Shown: positions 1-7,289, numbered from the stretch's first letter. The stretch: 10,986 nt of DNA from Gammaproteobacteria bacterium (GCA_023381645.1 JAMCRJ010000086.1:1-10986); one strand, 5' to 3'. Notes: generated from the sequence alone by a model not told the origin. Program-made: numbers and translations.

Positions 1-62
1 CATCCCTCGTCGCCCCCCCAAGTCCAGGGGCAGCGGTACCCGTTAGAAATATTCCACGATCA

Positions 63-102
63 TTGTCACAAAAAATTCATTCAAGATTCATAAAACGGTC
101 AC
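63..102 (+). promoter_or_regulatory. Double Pho box (four PhoB half-sites)
   Basis: Four 7-bp direct repeats lie at 63-69 (TTGTCAC), 74-80 (AATTCAT), 85-91 (GATTCAT) and 96-102 (CGGTCAC). Each is separated from the next by exactly 4 bp, giving an 11-bp period, and all four share TCA followed by C or T. This matches the known architecture of PhoB sites (7-bp repeats of the type CTGTCAT with 4-bp A/T-rich spacers, two repeats per box). The last repeat ends 10 bp before a candidate -10 hexamer, the position PhoB occupies in activated promoters where it replaces the -35 element. The outer repeats are the best matches to consensus; the inner two are weaker at the first three bases. It most likely places the downstream phosphoesterase, and perhaps the whole cluster, under phosphate-starvation control. 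PhoB binding itself is inferred. Confidence 0.8.
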
Positions 103-109
103 ATTCGCC

Positions 110-118
110 TGCTACGCT
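110..118 (+). promoter_or_regulatory. Extended -10 element of the Pho-type promoter
   Basis: TG at 110-111, one base, then TACGCT at 113-118 forms an extended -10 element (TGnTAnnnT). There is no good -35 hexamer; the PhoB half-sites occupy that place, as expected for an activator-dependent promoter. The predicted transcription start is about 125, giving a leader of roughly 27-30 bases before the first gene. Confidence 0.6.
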
Positions 119-151
119 TCCCGAAAATAAAGCAGTCCATAAGGGAGCGCG

Positions 152-853
152 ATGATGCAACACCGGAGTCGTCGTCAATTTTTGCAAGCCTTGGGCGCGG
201 GCAGCGCGGCAGGCTTGGCCTGCCATCCCCTCTCCGCCCTGAGCAAAGGCCACTTTTCTCTGGACCACGCCCCCGTTTCCGACGTGGACAGCATGCAGGC
301 CGCCTACTCGGTATCGCGACCCAGCGGTGCCGTCCTCGGCTACTACACCCGCCAGGACGTCCCCTTCTACCACGCCCTCGCCGACCACTACGTCCTTTTC
401 GATCACTTTCATCAGGCCATGTTTGGCGGCTCCACCGGCAACGCCCTCTTTCTCGCCGCCGCCCGCACCTGCCAGGACCCCAAGACGCCCCGCGAATGGC
501 ACGTGCCCAAGGACATGTCCTACGTCGACCTGCCTTATGACCAGGCGGGCTACCTCATCAACAACCTGCCGCCGTTGCAGGGCCCCACGGACGAAGGCGG
601 CGGTTTTTGGGACCATGTTCCCCCGCCGGCGCGGGATTATTTTGGCCCCGGCACCCGCGTCCCCGCCCTGCTCGTGAGCGCGTGGACGCGTCCCGGCTAT
701 GTGGACCACCGCATCGTCGACACCACCAGTATCCTCCGGCTCATCGAAACCCGCTTCCAGCTTCCGCCCCTGAACGAACGGGACGCTGCAGCCTATGCCC
801 TGACGGATGGACTGGATTTCAGCGGGAAAGTGCGCGACCCGGCGTTTATCTGA
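152..853 (+). CDS. Short Tat-exported phosphoesterase (acid phosphatase/phospholipase C family), reduced catalytic domain
   Basis: A 233-residue protein. The N-terminus carries a twin-arginine signal: S6-R7-R8-Q9-F10-L11 followed by a small-residue hydrophobic stretch, so it should be exported folded by Tat. Cys24 lies in a poor lipobox (GLAC), so lipoprotein status is doubtful. The rest matches the PF04185 phosphoesterase family (AcpA and phospholipase C type): [11 protein letters not shown] near residues 63-73, FGGSTGN at 91-97 with Ser94 at the usual nucleophile position, [13 protein letters not shown] at 147-159, and the C-terminal [19 protein letters not shown] at about 184-202. Family members usually run 450-700 residues. 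Here the N-terminal ENRSFD-type metal-binding motif is absent and the segment between about residues 145 and 147 skips the large central part. The frame is intact, so this is either a compact variant or a decayed enzyme. Start: AAGGGAG at 141-147 sits 4 bases from ATG 152 and 7 bases from ATG 155; the second may be the true start. It lies directly behind the Pho-type promoter. Confidence 0.85.
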   Translation: MMQHRSRRQFLQALGAGSAAGLACHPLSALSKGHFSLDHAPVSDVDSMQAAYSVSRPSGAVLGYYTRQDVPFYHALADHYVLFDHFHQAMFGGSTGNALFLAAARTCQDPKTPREWHVPKDMSYVDLPYDQAGYLINNLPPLQGPTDEGGGFWDHVPPPARDYFGPGTRVPALLVSAWTRPGYVDHRIVDTTSILRLIETRFQLPPLNERDAAAYALTDGLDFSGKVRDPAFI

Positions 854-890
854 TGGGAGATGATCCATGAACGGTGGATAGCATAGGCAC

Positions 891-915
891 AATTATCATA
901 TCACCTTGATCAATT
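891..915. promoter_or_regulatory. Imperfect inverted repeat upstream of the first receptor gene
   Basis: AATTATCA (891-898) and TGATCAATT (907-915) are complementary apart from one extra base, around an 8-base centre. It lies in the only A/T-rich stretch between the phosphoesterase and the receptor gene, 33 bases before the ATG. It could be an operator or a small hairpin. It is not a good Fur or Pho box. Confidence 0.3.
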
Positions 916-921
916 AGAAAT

Positions 922-927
922 TTTAAT
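922..927 (+). promoter_or_regulatory. Weak candidate -10 hexamer before the first receptor gene
   Basis: TTTAAT matches the TATAAT consensus at five of six positions and is followed 20 bases later by the receptor start codon. No acceptable -35 hexamer lies 16-18 bases upstream, so any promoter here would need an activator. The receptor may equally be read through from the upstream Pho-type promoter, since no terminator is visible between the two genes. Confidence 0.25.
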
Positions 928-947
928 ACCCCAGATAGGGAGCGACC

Positions 948-3155
948 ATGACCAAGATGCATTCCACTGCCTTGCGCAACGCGGTAGCCTTTGCCGTTTT
1001 TACCCTCGGTAGCGGCGCCGCCTTTGCCGCCGATGAATCCCTCGGTACCGTCACCGGTACGGCCGGTGCCGCCAATAACTTTTTCGGCAGCGCACCGGCC
1101 GGCAATGTCGGGCAGACGCCAAGCGAAGATCTGAAAAAGATCCAGCGCTTCAAAAAGGGTGCCACCAATGCTGAAACTCTCATCACCAAGGGGCAATTCG
1201 ACCTCATCACCCCCACCGACTCTTACACCCAGGCCCTGCGCAACATGCCCAACACCCTCGTCGTCAGCGGCGGCGACAGCATGGATGGAGACGATATTTA
1301 TATCAACGGCTTTGGAAAGAACCTGATCAACTTTACCCTGGATGGCATCCCCCTCAACGACAACGACAGCTACACCTTCTACAGCAACGAATTCATCCCC
1401 AGCCGCCTGATATCCGGCACCAGATACTATCCCGGCGCCGAATCCGCCGCCATTCCCGGCCTGTCTTCCTTCGGCGGCTCCGTGGAAACCTACAGCCTCC
1501 AGCCCTCTCCCTACCCCTTTGTCCGTCCCCTGGCCGGGGTCGGGTCCTTTGGCAAATACAATGCCGGCGGCCTCATCAATACCGGTCTGTTCCTGAGAAA
1601 CATTGCCCCCACCTCCGCCTGGGTCTATTTCAACAAGAACCAGCGGGATGGCTATTTCCAGAACAATCCAGCGGTGCAAAACCAGTTCCTCTTCAAGTCG
1701 GTTTCGCAGATCGGGCCCGGCCAGCTCACCTTGTTCTTCAGCCAGAACAACCAGCGCTTCAATTACTACAACGGCGCCACGGCTGCGCAGATCGCCCAGT
1801 ATGGTCGTGACTACAACAGCAATACCGACCAACCCTTCCTCGCCAATGGCAAACCCAACACCGCCTACACCGGCTACAATTACAATCAATACCTCAATTG
1901 GCTGAGCTATGCCAAATATGAGGCGCAATTCTCCTCGGTCAAATTCTCCAATCAATTCTACTACTACTATGGCAATGGTTTTAGCGCCGGCGCCAGCACC
2001 TTCAGCCAAACCGTACTGGCGCCCAATGGCAGCATTATCCACGCCGCCCCGCCGAGCAATGGCGTATTGCAACGTCATAGCGTCAACCAGACCGATCGCT
2101 GGGGCAATATCCTGCGCATGCGCTTTCCCCTCGGGCCGGTGGCCACCGAGCTGGGTTTCTGGTTCAACCACAACGATACCACCCACGACAGCCAGTATTA
2201 CAACGGCAACACCTATGTCGGCTCCAGCTACCTCGAACCGGTGGTTACCGACACCTATGAACCTTACGTCGCCCTCACCTATCAACCCATGGATAGCCTC
2301 AAATTCAGCGCCGGCGTCAAATATCTCTATGCGACCCGCGATTTCCGCGACGATACCGCCCTGGCCCAGGGCAAACCGGGGCAGTTCAATGCCACCTTCC
2401 GTTCCCTGCTACCTTCCCTCGGCGTCAACTATCGCATCCTGGACAATTGGCACATCTATGCCAACTTCACCCAAAACAGCAACCCTCCCGGATATAACCA
2501 ATTCTACACCGGCACCTACAATGCCAGTCTGAATCCCCAGAAGGCCAACACCTACGATATCGGCACCGTCTGGGATACGGGCGTGTGGTCGGGCGCGCTG
2601 GACCTCTTCCGCGTGGATTTCCAGAACTACATCCTCTCCACCACTGTCGTCCTTCCCGGTAGCGCCATCAACCAGACGGTCCTCGCCAACGCCGGCACCG
2701 CCATCAACCAGGGCATCAGTTGGCAGAACAATTTTGTCATCAATGACATTTTCAGCGCCTACGCCAACTTCGGTTTCCTCGACGCCCGGCTCAAATCGGC
2801 CGGCAAGCCCTTTCCCTATGCGCCCCATCATACCGAGGCGGCGGGTCTGATCGTGCGTTACCGCGGCTTCCGCGGCAGCGTCGGCGTCAACGAAGTTGGC
2901 AACGCCTATTATGCCTTGGGCGGCGGCTTTCTGCCCTTGGGCAGCCGCTTCTACACCGATGCCAGCCTGCGCTACACCTTCCGCAATGCACCTCTGGGCC
3001 GGAGCCTGGGCTTCAAGAGCGTGAGCGCCGGACTGTATCTCAATAATCTCTTCGATCGCAGCTATATCCAGAGCTATACCGGCAGTTCGGGCAACCCCAA
3101 CAGGAAGCTCAACCTGCCCACCAACGTCTATGCCTCCCTGGAGGCCACCTTCTAA
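948..3155 (+). CDS. TonB-dependent outer-membrane receptor 1
   Basis: A 735-residue protein of usual length for a TonB-dependent transporter. It has a Sec signal peptide with likely cleavage after Ala27 (AFA/ADE). A TonB-box-like stretch, SLGTVTGT, follows at 31-38. A linker of about 45 residues, rich in Gly, Ala and Lys, separates it from the plug. Plug hallmarks are IYINGFGKNLINFTLDG at about 117-133, followed by IPLND, and FGGSVE near 175-180. The remainder is Tyr/Asn/Phe-rich beta-strand sequence typical of a 22-stranded barrel, with LNNLFDRSY near the C-terminus and a final Phe, the signal for BAM assembly. It would import a ligand too large or scarce for porins, using energy from TonB. 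The substrate cannot be read from sequence; the cluster context suggests a phosphorus compound, whereas no siderophore gene or Fur box is nearby. Start ATG has AGGGAG at 937-942. It is clearly related to the second receptor in this cluster. Confidence 0.95.
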   Translation: MTKMHSTALRNAVAFAVFTLGSGAAFAADESLGTVTGTAGAANNFFGSAPAGNVGQTPSEDLKKIQRFKKGATNAETLITKGQFDLITPTDSYTQALRNMPNTLVVSGGDSMDGDDIYINGFGKNLINFTLDGIPLNDNDSYTFYSNEFIPSRLISGTRYYPGAESAAIPGLSSFGGSVETYSLQPSPYPFVRPLAGVGSFGKYNAGGLINTGLFLRNIAPTSAWVYFNKNQRDGYFQNNPAVQNQFLFKSVSQIGPGQLTLFFSQNNQRFNYYNGATAAQIAQYGRDYNSNTDQPFLANGKPNTAYTGYNYNQYLNWLSYAKYEAQFSSVKFSNQFYYYYGNGFSAGASTFSQTVLAPNGSIIHAAPPSNGVLQRHSVNQTDRWGNILRMRFPLGPVATELGFWFNHNDTTHDSQYYNGNTYVGSSYLEPVVTDTYEPYVALTYQPMDSLKFSAGVKYLYATRDFRDDTALAQGKPGQFNATFRSLLPSLGVNYRILDNWHIYANFTQNSNPPGYNQFYTGTYNASLNPQKANTYDIGTVWDTGVWSGALDLFRVDFQNYILSTTVVLPGSAINQTVLANAGTAINQGISWQNNFVINDIFSAYANFGFLDARLKSAGKPFPYAPHHTEAAGLIVRYRGFRGSVGVNEVGNAYYALGGGFLPLGSRFYTDASLRYTFRNAPLGRSLGFKSVSAGLYLNNLFDRSYIQSYTGSSGNPNRKLNLPTNVYASLEATF

Positions 3156-3165
3156 AAACCCGGAC

Positions 3166-3194
3166 GGGTGCCCCACCCGGGACACCCCCTTTTT
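3166..3194 (+). terminator. Terminator- or attenuator-like hairpin between receptor 1 and exbB
   Basis: GGGTG-CCC (3166-3173) pairs with GGG-A-CACCC (3179-3187): eight G/C-rich pairs with one bulged A at 3182 and a 5-base loop. CC and then five T follow (3190-3194). A second hairpin, CGGGTG (3165-3170) with CACCCG (3174-3179) and a 3-base loop, uses the same bases and would exclude the first. The T run is short and starts two bases after the stem, so termination is probably partial. It sits 16 bases before exbB, which suggests it lowers motor-gene expression relative to the receptor rather than ending the transcription unit. Confidence 0.5.
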
Positions 3195-3210
3195 CAAATG
3201 GAGTTAGCCC

Positions 3211-3888
3211 ATGAACTGGACCCAAATTGCCGACGTCGCCACCATGTCCGGCGGCATTCTTTATCTCATGCCCATCCTGCTGCTCATTGCCCTGACCGTC
3301 AGCATCGAGCGCTTCCTGTTTCTCAATCGCATGGTGCGCCTGGGTAACGAGGCGGCCCTGGCCGTCGAAGATCTGCCCAACCTGCAGGGACGGGCCTTGG
3401 CGGAGATCGCCGAGAAGAGCGCCTTCCCCTTCCGCGCCATCCTCGAGAGACCGGTGCGTTTTCCGCACATCAAAGACAGCGGACGCCTTTCGGAGATCCT
3501 CCAGGAAGCGGTGATGCGGCAGGTGCCGGTATTGGACAAGCGCCTGTGGATACTCGACACCATCGTCACCCTCGCTCCCCTGCTGGGCCTGCTGGGCACC
3601 ATCATCGGCATGTTCCACGCCTTCCAGGTGCTGAACAACGCCGCCCAGAACCCCACTCTCATCACCGGCTCCGTGGCCGAAGCCCTGCTTGCCACCGCAG
3701 CCGGACTGATCATCGCCATTGTCGGCCTGGTGGCCTTCAACGGCCTGCACAATCGCATGCGCTACGTCGTTCACCAGATGGAAACCCTGCGCACCATGCT
3801 CATCAACCGCCTGGAGGGCCTCGATCACAGCCACGCCCTGATCCACAGCGAGGCCCAGCCCCTCATTTACGCCGCCGCGGAGGCCTGA
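3211..3888 (+). CDS. exbB: ExbB, TonB-system proton-channel subunit
   Basis: A 225-residue inner-membrane protein of the MotA/TolQ/ExbB family with three membrane segments at about 15-38, 112-142 and 152-178 and a cytoplasmic loop between the first two. Signature residues are present: GLLGTIIGM (Thr130) in the second segment and VAEALLATAAGL (Glu157, Thr162) in the third, equivalent to the functional Thr148, Glu176 and Thr181 of E. coli ExbB. It forms the pentameric scaffold that, with ExbD, uses the proton gradient to energise TonB. TolQ is the alternative, but the following exbD and tonB and the flanking receptors favour ExbB. Start ATG has GGAG at 3200-3203, seven bases upstream. Only two bases separate its stop from the exbD start, so the two are translationally linked. 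Confidence 0.93.
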   Translation: MNWTQIADVATMSGGILYLMPILLLIALTVSIERFLFLNRMVRLGNEAALAVEDLPNLQGRALAEIAEKSAFPFRAILERPVRFPHIKDSGRLSEILQEAVMRQVPVLDKRLWILDTIVTLAPLLGLLGTIIGMFHAFQVLNNAAQNPTLITGSVAEALLATAAGLIIAIVGLVAFNGLHNRMRYVVHQMETLRTMLINRLEGLDHSHALIHSEAQPLIYAAAEA

Positions 3889-3890
3889 GC

Positions 3891-4280
3891 ATGCAATATC
3901 TGGAAATGCGCAAGGGGCGGGTAGAGATCATCCCCATGATCGACATCATGCTCTTCCTGCTGATCTTCTTCATCATGGTGACGATCCACATGATCCCCAC
4001 CCAGGGGCTGCCCGCGCAGATGCCCGGTTCCAGCACCGCCCGCGATCTGCCCAAGCCCAAGGTCGTCCTCACCCTGCGCCAGTCCGGTGCAGTAGAGACG
4101 GACGGCCACACCATCAGCCTGCCGGATCTGGAAGCCAGGCTCCGCCAGGGCGAACCCGCCGAGACCCAGGTCACCATCGCCGCCGACAAGGGCGCCGACA
4201 TCCAGGCTCTGGTCAAGGTCATGGACGCCTGCCGCCACGCCGGCGTCAGCGCCATCGGCCTGGCGGCCAAGCCGGAGTAG
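3891..4280 (+). CDS. exbD: ExbD, TonB-system proton-channel subunit
   Basis: A 129-residue protein with a short cytoplasmic N-terminus, one membrane helix at about 15-34 (starting PMIDIMLFLLIFF) and a periplasmic domain. Asp18 in the helix corresponds to the essential proton-carrying Asp25 of E. coli ExbD. The periplasmic part shows the usual ExbD/TolR pattern: a beta-strand segment (KVVLTLRQSGAVETDG), a DLEARL helix, VTIAADKGADIQALVKVMDAC, and a final AIGLAAKPE. The open frame extends far upstream inside exbB, but ATG 3891 is chosen because GGAGG at 3879-3883 is seven bases away and the protein then has normal family length. It overlaps functionally with exbB and is followed five bases later by tonB. 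Confidence 0.93.
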   Translation: MQYLEMRKGRVEIIPMIDIMLFLLIFFIMVTIHMIPTQGLPAQMPGSSTARDLPKPKVVLTLRQSGAVETDGHTISLPDLEARLRQGEPAETQVTIAADKGADIQALVKVMDACRHAGVSAIGLAAKPE

Positions 4281-4288
4281 GAATCTTG
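4274..4288 (+). promoter_or_regulatory. Ribosome binding site deciding a TTG start for tonB
   Basis: GGAG at 4274-4277, inside the end of exbD, lies eight bases before TTG 4286. The next in-frame ATG is codon 37, within the membrane anchor, so it would destroy the protein. TTG is therefore the only sensible start; a weak start codon may keep TonB low relative to ExbB and ExbD. Confidence 0.65.
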
Positions 4289-5014
4289 ACCACCGCCCTC
4301 GCATCCCCGTTGTTCCACCCCCCGGAAGAAGGCCCCCTGCTGCGGCGGGCCTTGCTGGCCGCCGTGGCGGTGGAACTGCTGGTAATCGGCAACATGGCGT
4401 TTTTCTTCCGTCAGGAAAAGCCGCAATCCCCGTCCATTCCCCCCATGCAACTGGCGCTGATCGCTCCGGAGCCGGCCAAGGTCATTCCACCGTCACCAAG
4501 ACCAGCAGCCCAACCCAAGGCGACACCCAAGCCCATGCCAAAACCGGTAGCGAAGCCGCTTCCACGGCCCGTCACCCAGCCGGTGGAGGCGCCGCGGCCG
4601 GCCACCACGGCACCGAGCCCATTGCCTGCTGCACCGTCTCTTCCATCGCCGGTGAACGCCCCGCCAGTCCAGAACGCCAACCCGGTCAAAAGCGACCCCG
4701 GGCCCAGGGAGGACCGGGCCGGAGAAGGACAATATGCCGGCAGGGTGGCGGGCGAGATCGAAAAACACAAGGTCTATCCGGCCAGCGCCAAAGAACTCGA
4801 CATGACCGGCGACGTCGTCCTTGCCTACACCATCAGCCGGCAAGGCAGCGTAATGGAGGCGTCCGTCCTCAAGTCTTCCGGCTTCAAGCTGCTCGACGAA
4901 GCCGCCTTGAAGGCCCTGCGCACCAGCCGCTTTGACGCCATGACCGCCGGCCTATGGCCCGGAGCCCCCAGCAAGACCTTCACCACCACCGTGCATTTCG
5001 CATTAGACGACTGA
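4286..5014 (+). CDS. tonB: TonB energy transducer 1
   Basis: A 242-residue protein with classic TonB layout: a short cytoplasmic tail, a membrane anchor at about 22-41, a long Pro/Lys/Ala-rich periplasmic spacer (about 52-130, with repeated KP and RP pairs), and a C-terminal domain from about 148 to the end. That domain has the family motif VYPASAKELDMTGDVVLAY, starting near residue 163, then GSVMEASVLKSSGFKLLDEAALKAL. The C-terminal domain contacts the TonB box of outer-membrane receptors. The anchor has no His where E. coli TonB has His20; instead Glu30 lies in the helix. The gene is embedded between exbD and the second receptor, so it most likely serves the two receptors of this cluster. 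TTG start, supported by the upstream GGAG and by the need to keep the anchor. Confidence 0.92.
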   Translation: MTTALASPLFHPPEEGPLLRRALLAAVAVELLVIGNMAFFFRQEKPQSPSIPPMQLALIAPEPAKVIPPSPRPAAQPKATPKPMPKPVAKPLPRPVTQPVEAPRPATTAPSPLPAAPSLPSPVNAPPVQNANPVKSDPGPREDRAGEGQYAGRVAGEIEKHKVYPASAKELDMTGDVVLAYTISRQGSVMEASVLKSSGFKLLDEAALKALRTSRFDAMTAGLWPGAPSKTFTTTVHFALDD

Positions 5015-5034
5015 CACCACCGAGGGAGCCAACA

Positions 5035-7251
5035 ATGAAACACATCGTGACACCACGCGCCATCGTCAAGGCCATCCTGGCCGCCACCTTCATCGGCCCC
5101 GTTCCGGCCCTTGCCGATGATCCGGTCAAAACCGACGATATTTCGGTATTCGGCCAGAAGGAAACGCGGCAGGTCCTGACCATGACCCGTTCGGAACTCA
5201 GTGAGGCCCCGCCGGGATATAGCCCCCTGGCCTCCCTGCAGAAGCTGCCCGGCGTATTCTTTTCCTCATCAGACCCCCTCGGCAACTACGAATGGGGCAG
5301 CCGCTTCAGTATCCGGGGTTTCAACCAGAACCAGCTCGGTTTCACGCTGGATGGATTACCATTGGGCGATCAGAGCTACAGCAACAACAACGGCCTTTCC
5401 ATCGGGCGCGCCATCAGCCAGGAAAACATCAGCCGGGTCAGCGTATCCGAAGGGGCCAGCGATACCGGCACGGCATCCACCAGCAACCTGGGCGGCAGCG
5501 TTCAGTTCTTTTCCGTCGATCCCAAGAATCGCTTCGGCGTGACCCTGGCCGAGACCTATGGCAGCGCCAACTCCAGCCGCACCTTTCTGCGCCTGGATAC
5601 CGGCGACTTGGGTGCCCATACCAAGGCCTTCGTCAGCCTCCTCTATAGCCGCGCCGACAAATGGAAAGGCTATGGCCCGCAAAGCGAAAAACAACTCAAC
5701 GCCAAGATCGTACACTTCTTCGGTGAGAGCAAGATCACGGCTTTTGTCGATCTATCCCGCCGTGATGAAAGCGACTACGCCGATCTCTCCCTCGACTCCC
5801 AGCGGCGCCTGGGCTGGAACTGGGACAATTATGCCCCGGATTTTCAGCGCGCCGCCAACGCCGCCAAGGGTATCTTTACCGGCGGCGTGACCAGCGTTGA
5901 CGATGCCTATTATTTCGCCCGAGGCCTGCGCAACGACGAACTGGCTTATATGAACGCCAATCTCAAGCTCTCCGCCATAGCCCGTCTCGATACCACCGTC
6001 TATTATCACCACAATGATGGGCAAGGGCATTGGTATACCCCTTATGTGCCCTCCCCATCGGGCCTGCCCATATCCATCCGCACCACGGAATATGGCATCA
6101 GCCGGGGCGGCGTCATCTCTTCGCTGGTGGCGCGGCTCCACCATCACCGACTCAGCACCGGATTCTGGTATGAATACAATAAACATCAGCTTACCCGGAA
6201 TTACTACAATATCACCTCCGGTGACATCAATGCCTACGATCATTTTCTCAGCAACCCCATTGCCACGGCTTTCTTGCAGCAGTTCGACACCACTACCTGG
6301 CAATTCTTCGCCCAGGATCAGGCCACCTTCTTCAATGACCGGCTAAAAGTAACCCTGGGCGTCAAAAGCCCCCATGTGAACATTGATGCCAACTCCCTGG
6401 TGGGCAATCTCGCCGCCGGTTCCATCAGCGCTCAGCGCGGCCTCCTGCCGCAGGTGGGCCTGAATTACCAGCTCACCCCGGCGGAGAATGTTTTCTTCTC
6501 CTACGCCCAGAACATGCGCGCCTTTCAGCCGGGCATTAGCGGACCGTTCTCCACCACGCAGGCCGCTTTCAACGCCACCTCCGGCAGCCTAAAACCGGAA
6601 ACTTCCCAGACCCTGGATATCGGCATCAAGACCCAGCGGGGCAATTTCCAGGCGTCGCTGGATGCGTATCTGGTCAACTTTGATAACCGCTTGCTGAGCA
6701 TCTCCCAGTGTGTGGGCATTCTCGGCTGCCCCTCCACCCTGGCCAACGTAGGCTCCGTGCATACCCGCGGCGTGGAAGGCGCCTTTCAATGGTCGCCCGT
6801 CCAGGATGTCACCTGGTACAATTCCTTGACTTATACCTCTTCCAAGTACCAGTCCGACTATCTGGACGGCACGACCCTGGTACGAGCCGCGGGTAAAAAT
6901 GTCGTGGATGCCCCGCGCCTGATGTTTGCCACCCAGCTTGCCTATGAACACGCCGGTTTCTTCGGCCGCCTCGGTGCAAAATATACGGGTGAGCGCTATT
7001 ACACCTACACCAATGACGCCAAAGTGCCGGGCTACTGGCTGACAGACCTCAGCACCGGCTACCGCCTGCGCCGCGTCCTCGGACTCCAGGAACTGCGCTT
7101 CCAGCTGAACGTCACCAACCTCCTCAACGAAAACTACTGGGCCACCATCGGTACCAACGGCTTTGTCTCCTCGGATCCGCAGGGACAGTTCTGGACCCTG
7201 CAAAACGGCGCGCCACGCCAGGTCTTCGGTACGGTGAGCGGCACCTTCTGA
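5035..7251 (+). CDS. TonB-dependent outer-membrane receptor 2
   Basis: A 738-residue outer-membrane transporter. It has a Sec signal peptide cleaved after about Ala27 (ALA/DDP), a TonB-box-like DISVFGQ at 35-41, then a plug with LASLQKLPGVFF near 65-76 and FSIRGFNQNQLGFTLDGLPL at 91-110, and LGGSVQFFSVDP near 155. The barrel is rich in aromatic residues and ends in NVTNLLNENYW and a final Phe. A Cys pair, CVGILGC, occurs in a predicted outer loop around residue 560 and could form a disulfide. It shares the FTLDG(I/L)PL plug motif and overall design with receptor 1, so the pair probably arose by duplication and took related ligands. The start is ATG 5035, with GAGGGAG at 5022-5028. The frame extends upstream into tonB but that part has no signal peptide. 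Only 20 bases separate it from tonB. Confidence 0.95.
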   Translation: MKHIVTPRAIVKAILAATFIGPVPALADDPVKTDDISVFGQKETRQVLTMTRSELSEAPPGYSPLASLQKLPGVFFSSSDPLGNYEWGSRFSIRGFNQNQLGFTLDGLPLGDQSYSNNNGLSIGRAISQENISRVSVSEGASDTGTASTSNLGGSVQFFSVDPKNRFGVTLAETYGSANSSRTFLRLDTGDLGAHTKAFVSLLYSRADKWKGYGPQSEKQLNAKIVHFFGESKITAFVDLSRRDESDYADLSLDSQRRLGWNWDNYAPDFQRAANAAKGIFTGGVTSVDDAYYFARGLRNDELAYMNANLKLSAIARLDTTVYYHHNDGQGHWYTPYVPSPSGLPISIRTTEYGISRGGVISSLVARLHHHRLSTGFWYEYNKHQLTRNYYNITSGDINAYDHFLSNPIATAFLQQFDTTTWQFFAQDQATFFNDRLKVTLGVKSPHVNIDANSLVGNLAAGSISAQRGLLPQVGLNYQLTPAENVFFSYAQNMRAFQPGISGPFSTTQAAFNATSGSLKPETSQTLDIGIKTQRGNFQASLDAYLVNFDNRLLSISQCVGILGCPSTLANVGSVHTRGVEGAFQWSPVQDVTWYNSLTYTSSKYQSDYLDGTTLVRAAGKNVVDAPRLMFATQLAYEHAGFFGRLGAKYTGERYYTYTNDAKVPGYWLTDLSTGYRLRRVLGLQELRFQLNVTNLLNENYWATIGTNGFVSSDPQGQFWTLQNGAPRQVFGTVSGTF

Positions 7252-7260
7252 TGCATTTCC

Positions 7261-7289
7261 GGGCACGGACAGGCCATCGTCACGTGCCC
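7261..7289 (+). other. Strong hairpin in the spacer after receptor 2
   Basis: GGGCACGGAC (7261-7270) pairs with GTC-A-CGTGCCC (7279-7289), giving ten pairs, one bulged A (7282) and an 8-base loop. It begins nine bases after the receptor stop. A C/T-rich stretch follows but no run of T, so it is a poor intrinsic terminator. It may protect or process the 3' end of receptor mRNA, or weakly reduce read-through to the next gene. Confidence 0.45.

Noticed and set aside
12..31. GCCCC/GGGGC hairpin at the left edge as terminator of an upstream gene
   Set aside because: The short stem has no T run, and the preceding gene is outside the window, so no call can be supported.
77..892. 271-codon minus-strand frame covering the Pho-type promoter and the first phosphoesterase
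   Set aside because: It has no recognisable domain and conflicts with a plus-strand protein carrying a Tat signal and phosphoesterase motifs.
893..910. Second Pho box upstream of receptor 1
   Set aside because: TTATCAT and CCTTGAT with a 4-bp spacer match the PhoB consensus at only five and four of seven positions, too weak to call.
891..915. Fur box in front of receptor 1, implying an iron-siderophore system
   Set aside because: The sequence does not match the Fur repeat of NAT(A/T)AT units well, and no siderophore synthesis, ferric reductase or iron ABC transporter gene is in the window.
846..2285. 479-codon open frame on the minus strand opposite receptor 1
   Set aside because: The plus-strand receptor is unmistakable; the minus frame is Gly/Val/Ala-rich, lacks any recognisable domain and is the expected shadow of a GC-rich gene with strong codon bias.
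2409..3846. Long minus-strand open frames opposite the end of receptor 1 and exbB
   Set aside because: Low-complexity Gly/His/Gln-rich shadows without signal, domain or ribosome binding site support; they cover confident plus-strand genes.
3546..3890. Upstream extension of the exbD frame
   Set aside because: The added residues are Arg/Pro/His-rich shadow text inside exbB; ATG 3891 with GGAGG at the correct distance gives a normal ExbD.
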